A program made the translations under genes and the position numbers. Under the pieces are notes generated by a model that was given only the letters and a program-made list of their open reading frames with translations, ran no database searches and had not been told where the DNA came from. From contig CAIKYN010000298.1 of assembly GCA_903831635.1 (NCBI GenBank), positions 1 through 11,404 on the forward strand: a stretch of DNA of 11,404 nt, in the 5' to 3' direction. Source of the DNA: an uncultured Spartobacteria bacterium. Its GTDB lineage: Bacteria; Verrucomicrobiota; Verrucomicrobiia; Chthoniobacterales; UBA6821. Below are positions 6,622-11,404 of this stretch, piece by piece (position 1 is the stretch's first letter; each line of letters opens with the position of its first letter).

Positions 6622-7866
6622 TCAAGGAAGGCTGCCTGCTGGAAGCGGAGTCGGTGCGGCGGCATGGAAAAGCAAGGGGGAAGGATTGCCGTAGAGTGAG
6701 CCGGTGGAAAGAATGGAGGGGGATGATGAAGATGGGGTGACTGCGGAAGATGTCGCCGATGTGGAGATCACTGCGGGTGTTGGGTTTGTTGGTTTATTCG
6801 TATCGAGCGGAGCTGCATTAGTCGCCGAGGGGGTGCCCGAAAAAAGAAGATCGCCTCGGACTCTCCTTAGATAGACGGGTGTCCCCGCGTCATCTGTGGA
6901 TCGATGCAGCGTCATAAGAACGGAATTATCGCCAGGCTTCCAGAGCCGGGCAGGAATGAAAATTGAAGCATTTCGCCAACCAGCCACCTGCAGATGGTTT
7001 TTGGGAGGTGTCATGACGACGGCCGGGTCGTTGAGTGAAAACGAAGCAGGTGCCAGCACACCACGGGACTCCCCGTTCACGCTCACCTCAATCCATGACT
7101 CGGGGTCCAACCCGCCAACCTCGGTTTGAATCAAGCTTCCTACGGGCTTTTCCGAGAGAGGGATGACAAATTCCGTGGTGCTCCCCGAGCCTGGTAGATC
7201 AAGACGCAAGGGTGAGGCTGCCAGATCCGCATGAATGACATAACCATCGGTCCGGTCACCGGACTGAGGGTGGATGTCAGCACCGGAAACCTCCTCCTCG
7301 GAATGAACCGTGCGATCATTCTCGATTAGGGCAGGTTTGAAGCTCTCATCGAGTGCGGCAACACTGAGTTCTCTTGCCGGACGCAAGGAGGTCGAAATCA
7401 GACGGGAAAATCTTCCAGTAAAGGAGACTCTGATGGTTCCGCCATCCAAGGTCAGTGACTGCGAAAGTAGAAGTGTCCGGGCATTCAATCCAAGCGCGAT
7501 ACCATTATCCCCCAATCCCGCGCTGAGGAGAGTGATATCTCCTTGATTGGAAATCCACTCCACGACAGGACCTCCATCACCATTGTCTTGGAAAACCACC
7601 GTGAGCGCGAAGCATCCAATCTCTTCCTGCGTGGCAAGGGATGGAACAGGAATGTCTACGAAATCCGACTCGGGATGAATGGAGGGGAGATTGGTGGTTC
7701 CTTCCCAAACAGGTAGAGTCCCGAGGGAAACCGTGGGTTGAAGAGTCACGATCAAGGGGTCCAGGGGGCTGGCTGCTTTCAACACCGGTATTATGGCGAG
7801 AAAAGAGAGCAGGCAAAAGAAGCCCCCGAGGGATATTATGAACTGCTTGCCCGTATCTAATTTCAC
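6622..7866 (-). CDS. Exported protein of unknown function at the head of the T2SS block
   Basis: 414 residues; I do not recognise the family. Residues 1-31 form a signal peptide (Lys-containing start, hydrophobic core at about 9-29, 'LKA|ASP' cleavage region). The Cys at 18 is not in a lipobox. About 35-185 is strand-rich and may be a beta-sandwich. About 215-345 is a second strand-rich region ('WIEVSVNGESRGVL', then 'SIFIPARLWKPGDNSVLMTL') that resembles galactose-binding-like folds, a weak resemblance. About 347-414 is a Ser/Thr/Pro/Ala-rich tail with no anchor motif visible. The start is a GTG whose first bases overlap the stop of a 30-codon upstream ORF (GTGA). It lies 79 bp before gspG on the same strand with no terminator between, so co-transcription is likely. 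It could be a T2SS substrate or accessory protein, or simply a neighbour. Start confidence is moderate; that it is a real exported protein is more certain. Confidence 0.75.
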   Translation of the reverse strand: MKLDTGKQFIISLGGFFCLLSFLAIIPVLKAASPLDPLIVTLQPTVSLGTLPVWEGTTNLPSIHPESDFVDIPVPSLATQEEIGCFALTVVFQDNGDGGPVVEWISNQGDITLLSAGLGDNGIALGLNARTLLLSQSLTLDGGTIRVSFTGRFSRLISTSLRPARELSVAALDESFKPALIENDRTVHSEEEVSGADIHPQSGDRTDGYVIHADLAASPLRLDLPGSGSTTEFVIPLSEKPVGSLIQTEVGGLDPESWIEVSVNGESRGVLAPASFSLNDPAVVMTPPKNHLQVAGWRNASIFIPARLWKPGDNSVLMTLHRSTDDAGTPVYLRRVRGDLLFSGTPSATNAAPLDTNKPTNPTPAVISTSATSSAVTPSSSSPSILSTGSLYGNPSPLLFHAAAPTPLPAGSLP

Positions 7867-7955
7867 AGGGCATTACCTAGCCGCTGGCGGGAGCGGCGGG
7901 AAGGCTTAAAAAGGAACGATTTCGACCAAAAAGGGACATGCTTCCACAGTTCCAA
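7863..7955 (-). CDS. Possible 30-codon leader ORF coupled to the exported-protein gene
   Basis: A TTG at 7955 stands five bases after a perfect AGGAGG. The frame runs 30 codons, beginning M/LELWKHVPFW and ending QRLGNAL, and stops with a TGA that overlaps the GTG start of the next gene (GTGA at 7866-7863). This is the same overlap type used throughout the operon. The product is basic (Arg/Lys-rich second half), has two Trp and four Phe, and resembles nothing I know. It may be a translated leader that delivers ribosomes to a start with a poor site of its own. A chance ORF is possible, since the frame is open further upstream. Confidence 0.4.
   Translation of the reverse strand: MELWKHVPFWSKSFLFKPSRRSRQRLGNAL
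7880..7897. repeat. GC-rich hairpin before the exported-protein start
   Basis: GCCGCT-GGCGGG-AGCGGC (plus strand) forms a perfect 6-bp GC stem with a 6-base loop. In minus-strand mRNA it sits 13 bases before the GTG at 7866 and within the second half of the leader ORF. A ribosome translating the leader would melt it, so it could modulate initiation downstream. No T-tract follows it, so it is not a terminator. Confidence 0.35.
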
Positions 7956-7960
7956 GAAAA

Positions 7961-7966
7961 CCTCCT
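7961..7966 (-). promoter_or_regulatory. Perfect Shine-Dalgarno site (AGGAGG) of the leader ORF
   Basis: AAAAAGGAGGTTTTC precedes the TTG at 7955 with five bases between AGGAGG and the codon. It is the strongest ribosome binding site I see on the minus strand of this window. It stands in the 144-bp divergent gap where promoters for both directions should lie. I could not pick a convincing sigma-70 pair for either direction. Confidence 0.5.
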
Positions 7967-8010
7967 TTTTCTGGTTTATGGAGAGCTGGGGGAATGCGTA
8001 GCCTCTTCTT

Positions 8011-8616
8011 ATGCATGGGACAAACGAACCACTCCCCCCGACTCTTCCGGTCATGGTGCTCCCCGGGGTCACGCTATTCCCCAATGCCCTTCTGCCGCTC
8101 TATATCTTTGAACCGCGTTATCGGGAGATGCTTGATGAGGCACTCGGCGCGGGACGCATGCTGGCCATGGCGATGCCTCGTAACGAGGAGGAGAGCGAGG
8201 TCGAGATGATTGCCGGAGCCGGGTTGGTCCGGGCCTGTATCCGGAACGATGATGGAACCTCCAATCTGATTCTCCAGGGAGTCTGCCGCGTGCGGTTCAC
8301 CGGGTGGGAGCAGTTGAGTCCCTATCGTATTGCGCAGGTTGAGGAGCTTCGTAGCGATGAAGGGAACCATGATGAGCTGGAATCAAAAGTCACCCAGCTT
8401 CATGCCCTGTGTGCCCGGTTTAAAGAGCAAGGGATCGAATTGCCTTCGCAGTTCGAGGCCTATCTGAACCAGATCACCAATATCGGCGTCATTACGGATC
8501 TCGTCGCCTCGACGCTGGTGGCCGACTCGTGTGTGCGCCAGATGCTCTTGGAGGAGGTTGAGATTCCGAGGCGCCTGGAGAAGTTGCTTGCTGGTCTTCG
8601 GGCCCAACTCTCCTGA
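8011..8616 (+). CDS. Stand-alone LON substrate-binding (N-terminal) domain protein
   Basis: 201 residues. The start of the LON N-terminal domain is clear: 'LPVMVLPGVTLFPNALLPLY' followed by 'IFEPRYREMLDEAL' at about 13-46. Next come the strand-rich core ('GAGLVRACIRNDDGTSNLILQGVCRVRF', about 70-97 in total) and a helical C-terminal part ('VITDLVASTLVADSCVRQMLLE', then 'RRLEKLLAGL'). There is no AAA+ ATPase or Ser-Lys protease domain, so this is not Lon itself. Such short proteins are widespread, and their exact role, perhaps binding unfolded or damaged proteins, is poorly known. The protein should be cytoplasmic. No Shine-Dalgarno site is visible before the ATG. xseA begins two bases after the stop, so the two are very probably one transcript. 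It is divergent from the T2SS block across a 144-bp gap. Confidence 0.88.
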   Translation: MHGTNEPLPPTLPVMVLPGVTLFPNALLPLYIFEPRYREMLDEALGAGRMLAMAMPRNEEESEVEMIAGAGLVRACIRNDDGTSNLILQGVCRVRFTGWEQLSPYRIAQVEELRSDEGNHDELESKVTQLHALCARFKEQGIELPSQFEAYLNQITNIGVITDLVASTLVADSCVRQMLLEEVEIPRRLEKLLAGLRAQLS

Positions 8617-8618
8617 TC

Positions 8619-10166
8619 ATGGCGCGACGTTCCAGTGATGGGATGGATGGGGAGTTTCAGTTGGGCTTTGACATGGCTCCGGTGCTTCCCAAGGCCAGGC
8701 ACCCTAATCAGGCCAAGCCGGCCCGGGAGGTGTCTCTTGCGACGGTGGCCTCAAAATCAAATCCTTCAGAGCAAGAGGGTGTCATGGGGTCCCAGACCCC
8801 GGATCCTATCACCCAGCGCCCGCCGGTCCTGACGGTAGGAGAGTTGACCCGACAGATCACGGGACTTCTAGAGGAGGGGATCGGCATGGTCTGGGTCGAA
8901 GGGGAGATTTCGAACCTGCGGCGCCAAGCATCCGGTCATTGCTACTTCACGCTCAAGGATGAGGAGTCGCAGCTTTCCTGCGTACTCTTTGCACGCTCGG
9001 CCACGGGACAGAAAGTCGAGTTGCGCGACGGCCTTCAGGTGCAGCTTTACGGACCGGTCAGTGTTTACCAAGCGCGCGGGCAGTACCAACTGATGGTACG
9101 CTTGGTGCAGGCCAAGGGGGAGGGAGTTCTTCAGGCGAGGTTTGAGGAGCTCAAGCGACGCCTTGCGGCAGAGGGATTGTTCGATCTGGAGAGGAAGCGA
9201 TCGATCCCCCGCTTTCCAAGCAGGATCGGTGTGGTGACCTCCCCTACGGGAGCAGCGATTCAGGATTTTTTGCAGGTGCTCCACCGTCGTCATCCGGGGC
9301 TTCGCGTGGTGATTCATCCCGTGAGGGTTCAAGGCAAGGGAGCTGCTTCCGAGATCGCATCCGCCATTGCCGAACTCGCAGCGGGAAATTCCACGATTGG
9401 CCCGGTCGATGTGATTGTTGTCACGCGAGGGGGAGGGAGTCTGGAGGATCTCTGGGAGTTCAATGAAGAAACCGTCGCCCGCGCTATCGCTGAATCCTGC
9501 GTTCCGGTTGTGAGTGCCGTGGGTCACGAGATTGATTTCTCGATTACGGATTTCGTCGCCGATCTTCGTGCTCCCACCCCGAGTGCAGCCGCTGAGTTGC
9601 TTGCCGCCGAGGGGTCGGGACTCTTGGAACGATTCCATTTCTTGGTTGCGAGGATTGCACGCGAAGCCAATGCGCTGATCGGTCTCCATCGTGCGGCGGA
9701 GCATCGACTTGCTTCCTCATCGTTATTCCGGGAACCGTACCGTCGGACGGAGGAGGCGCGGCAGACCCTGGATCATTGTGAGAATTCTCTTTCGAGTCTT
9801 CTGGATCGCCGTGTGGAACTAATGAGCTCCACGCTGGCAAGAATGTCTGCTCAGATCGCCTCGGCGCACCCCGGGCACCGCCTGGCTCATGCCAACCAGA
9901 GACTCTCCTCACTAGAAGATCAGCTTGGAGTACACCTTCGCCACCGCCTCGAGCGTGAGCAGGGAAGGATGAGTCGGATTGCCGCGACACTCGCCGCCCT
10001 GAGTCCTCAGGCAACCCTGCAACGTGGATTTAGTATCACTCGGACGAGTGAGGGAACAGTGATCACCTCGGCCTCTCAGGTGAAGCCGGGGGATCGAATC
10101 CGCACTCAACTCGCCAAGGGGAGTTTGGAGACGGAAGTTAAAAAAGTTGACGTGGAGAAACTGTAA
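8619..10166 (+). CDS. xseA: Exodeoxyribonuclease VII large subunit (XseA)
   Basis: 515 residues from the ATG at 8619. Exonuclease VII degrades single-stranded DNA from both ends and acts with many copies of the small subunit XseB. The N-terminal OB-fold domain runs from about 70 to 165 ('LTVGELTRQITGLLEEGIGM', 'VWVEGEISNLRRQASGHCYF'). The catalytic domain has 'RIGVVTSPTGAAIQDFL' at 202-218, 'VVTRGGGSLEDLWEFNEE' at 267-284 (usual form GRGGG; the first Gly is Thr here) and 'GHEIDFSITDFVADLRAPTP' at 302-321. A long helical coiled-coil region and a C-terminal 'LQRGFSITR' segment complete the family layout. The first 55 residues have no counterpart in the E. coli protein; an internal ATG at 8784 preceded by AGAGGG would give 460 residues, close to the usual length. 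It is coupled to the LON-domain gene upstream. No xseB follows. Confidence 0.96.
   Translation: MARRSSDGMDGEFQLGFDMAPVLPKARHPNQAKPAREVSLATVASKSNPSEQEGVMGSQTPDPITQRPPVLTVGELTRQITGLLEEGIGMVWVEGEISNLRRQASGHCYFTLKDEESQLSCVLFARSATGQKVELRDGLQVQLYGPVSVYQARGQYQLMVRLVQAKGEGVLQARFEELKRRLAAEGLFDLERKRSIPRFPSRIGVVTSPTGAAIQDFLQVLHRRHPGLRVVIHPVRVQGKGAASEIASAIAELAAGNSTIGPVDVIVVTRGGGSLEDLWEFNEETVARAIAESCVPVVSAVGHEIDFSITDFVADLRAPTPSAAAELLAAEGSGLLERFHFLVARIAREANALIGLHRAAEHRLASSSLFREPYRRTEEARQTLDHCENSLSSLLDRRVELMSSTLARMSAQIASAHPGHRLAHANQRLSSLEDQLGVHLRHRLEREQGRMSRIAATLAALSPQATLQRGFSITRTSEGTVITSASQVKPGDRIRTQLAKGSLETEVKKVDVEKL
8774..8779 (+). promoter_or_regulatory. Possible ribosome binding site for an internal xseA start at 8784
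   Basis: AGAGGG lies four bases before an in-frame ATG (codon 56 of the long reading). The resulting 460-residue protein starts just before the OB fold, like typical XseA. The upstream ATG at 8619 has no Shine-Dalgarno site but follows the previous stop by two bases. Either or both starts may be used. Confidence 0.4.
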
Positions 10167-10173
10167 AAGGCGC

Positions 10174-10220
10174 TTACATCAAGGCTTCTTGTAACGGCTT
10201 CACTTTTTAACCTTTTTACT
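10174..10220 (+). terminator. Weak putative terminator of xseA in the convergent gap
   Basis: An imperfect stem (TTAC/GTAA plus AAG/CTT, 3-base bulge, GCTT loop, 10174-10194) is followed from 10203 by three T5 runs in a CTTTTTA-like repeat. The hairpin is AT-rich and the first T run starts about nine bases after it, so this is not a textbook rho-independent terminator. On the opposite strand only a T4 follows the stem, so it is a poor terminator for glyQS. It is the only structure in the 56 bases between the two genes. Confidence 0.3.
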
Positions 10221-10222
10221 TT

Positions 10223-11404
10223 TTATAAGATCTTTCCAAGAAGGAAGGGGAGCAGTTCGGCAATCGGCATACGGCGCTGCTGCATTGAGTCGCGCTCACG
10301 CAGTGTGACCGTATCCTTGAATTCCGGCTTTTCCTCACCGAGCGTCTCAAAATCAATGGTGACTCCGAAAGGTGTGCCCACCTCGTCCTGACGTCGATAA
10401 CGGCGACCGATGGCGCCCGTCTCGTCGTAGAAGACGCTCATGTGAGGGCGCAGTAGGGCGACGATCTCACGTGCCTTGGCCACAAGTTCCGGCTTGTTCT
10501 TGAGTAGGGGGAAGACGCCGACTTTGATCGGTGCGATCCGTGGATGGAAGTGAAGCACCGTACGAGTCTCGGTCTTTCCCTTGTCATCAGTGACCTCCTC
10601 CTCGTCGAAGGCGCTGGCAAGAATCGCCAGGGCGAGTCGGTCGAGTCCCGCGGAGGGCTCGATCACGTGGGGAATGTAGAGCCCCTTGAAGAGCTTTTCG
10701 CAGGTTGAGGTGATCTCCTCGCGGCTGATCGCAGGATTGGAGCGATTCGTGTAAGTCGCCTCGATGAAAGCGGTCTTCTGGTCTTGAGTCATCGCATCAC
10801 AGGCGGTCTTCAGTTCTTCGTCAAAGTATTCAAGCTGCTTGCCCGAATGCGTCTGATGCTGCGTCAGATCGAAGGATCCGCGCGCGGCGATTCCTTCGAG
10901 CTCGTCGGTGCCGAAGGGGAATTTATAAAGGATGTCAACGCAGGCGCGGGCGTAGTGGGCAAGGTCCGCCTTGGACTGCCAGTGATAGTCGAGGACATCC
11001 ATACCCAGGCCAATCGAGGCGTAGTAGGCCGTTCGCTGCGCCACCCAGTAGCGGTGCCACATTTCCCAGCCCCAATCAGGCTTCGGCTCGCTCAGATCGG
11101 CTCCTTCCTGCCATGCTGCGACGGAGCCATGGATCAGGCTAATGGCCTCATCGGGCTTGATGAAGAACTCGAGTTCCATCTGCTCGAACTCACGGGAGCG
11201 GAAGGTAAAGTTCTTCGGCGTCACCTCATTGCGGAACGCCTTCCCAATCTGTCCGATTCCAAAGGGGACCTTCACGCGGGAGGAGTCGCAGACATTCTTG
11301 AATTGGGCGAAGATTGCCTGGGCTGTTTCGGGTCGCAGGTAGGCGACATCGTTCTCGGTTGCCGTCGGCCCCACATAGGTGCGAAGCATCAGGTTGAAGG
11401 GGCG
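10223..11404 (-). CDS. glyQS: Glycyl-tRNA synthetase, alpha2 type, C-terminal part (cut by window edge)
   Basis: 393 residues of the C-terminal part are visible; the N-terminus lies beyond the right edge, and the frame is open to base 11404, beginning 'RPFNLMLRTYVGP'. The enzyme charges tRNA-Gly using glycine and ATP in the cytoplasm. Class II features follow in order: 'YLRPETAQAIFAQF', motif 2 'FRNEVTPKNFTFRSREFEQM' with 'ELEFF', motif 3 'EPSAGLDRLALAIL', then the anticodon-binding domain ('RIAPIKVGVFPLLKNK', 'GAIGRRYRRQDEVGTPFGVT'). This is the single-chain alpha2 form found in archaea, eukaryotes and several bacterial phyla, not the GlyQ/GlyS tetramer of E. coli. 'TAQAIF' has Ala where Gly is common ('TAQGIF'). 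It is convergent with xseA across 56 bp and seems unrelated to the secretion genes. Confidence 0.96.
   Translation of the reverse strand, partial: RPFNLMLRTYVGPTATENDVAYLRPETAQAIFAQFKNVCDSSRVKVPFGIGQIGKAFRNEVTPKNFTFRSREFEQMELEFFIKPDEAISLIHGSVAAWQEGADLSEPKPDWGWEMWHRYWVAQRTAYYASIGLGMDVLDYHWQSKADLAHYARACVDILYKFPFGTDELEGIAARGSFDLTQHQTHSGKQLEYFDEELKTACDAMTQDQKTAFIEATYTNRSNPAISREEITSTCEKLFKGLYIPHVIEPSAGLDRLALAILASAFDEEEVTDDKGKTETRTVLHFHPRIAPIKVGVFPLLKNKPELVAKAREIVALLRPHMSVFYDETGAIGRRYRRQDEVGTPFGVTIDFETLGEEKPEFKDTVTLRERDSMQQRRMPIAELLPFLLGKIL

Noticed and set aside
7577..7873. Alternative start ATG at 7873 just before the GTG of the exported-protein gene
   Set aside because: It is out of frame with the signal-peptide protein and leads to a frame with no domain features.
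7867..8010. Sigma-70 promoters in the divergent gap
   Set aside because: Several TTG-containing and T/A-rich hexamers exist, but no pair had both a good match and acceptable spacing, so none is reported.
8868..9704. A 278-codon minus-strand open frame inside xseA
   Set aside because: It is fully antisense to the conserved OB and catalytic regions of xseA and shows no domain of its own.
1..11404. tRNA/rRNA genes, CRISPR arrays, insertion sequences, phage or integrase genes
   Set aside because: No tRNA-like cloverleaf, spaced direct-repeat array, transposase or terminal inverted repeats were seen; the window is almost entirely packed with conserved chromosomal genes.

Overview
The window reads as chromosomal DNA of a moderately GC-rich Gram-negative bacterium. 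It has a type II secretion system (T2SS) with an outer-membrane secretin and an alpha2-type (single-chain) glycyl-tRNA synthetase. Two pseudopilins have Ala rather than Gly before the cleavage site ('RAFTLLE', 'SAFTLLE'), a style I associate with the Verrucomicrobiota/PVC group. That assignment is an inference and a database search would settle it.

Layout. Positions 1-7866 are one long minus-strand block, read from 7866 down to 1. It opens with an unrecognised signal-peptide protein (6622-7866). The T2SS genes follow in the order gspG, H, I, J, K, L, M, a gspC-like gene and gspD, which runs off the left edge before its secretin barrel domain. Almost every junction is a 4-base ATGA-type overlap or longer, and clear Shine-Dalgarno sites are nearly absent, so translation is probably coupled along the operon. 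The assembly ATPase (gspE) and platform protein (gspF) are not in view.

A 144-bp gap (7867-8010) separates this block from a plus-strand pair: a stand-alone LON substrate-binding-domain protein (8011-8616) and, two bases later, xseA, the exonuclease VII large subunit (8619-10166). A T-rich 56-bp stretch separates xseA from the convergent glyQS gene (10223-11404, minus strand), whose N-terminus lies beyond the right edge.

How the genes work together. GspG is the major pseudopilin and GspH/I/J/K the minor tip complex. GspL and GspM are the inner-membrane platform, the GspC-like protein is the inner-to-outer membrane connector, and GspD is the outer-membrane channel. The L-M-C-D tail matches the pilN-O-P-Q order of type IV pilus operons, and the GspC-like protein has no visible PDZ domain. 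The system therefore looks like a T2SS with a pilus-like platform arrangement. The secreted protein at the head of the block could be a substrate or accessory factor. LON-domain protein, XseA and GlyRS are housekeeping genes. The least ordinary items are a 30-codon leader ORF with a perfect AGGAGG site that overlaps the start of the secreted-protein gene, the altered calcium-type loop of GspG beside a canonical-looking loop in GspK, and the recurring Pro/Ala/Thr-rich C-terminal tails. No RNA genes, CRISPR arrays, insertion sequences or phage genes were seen.
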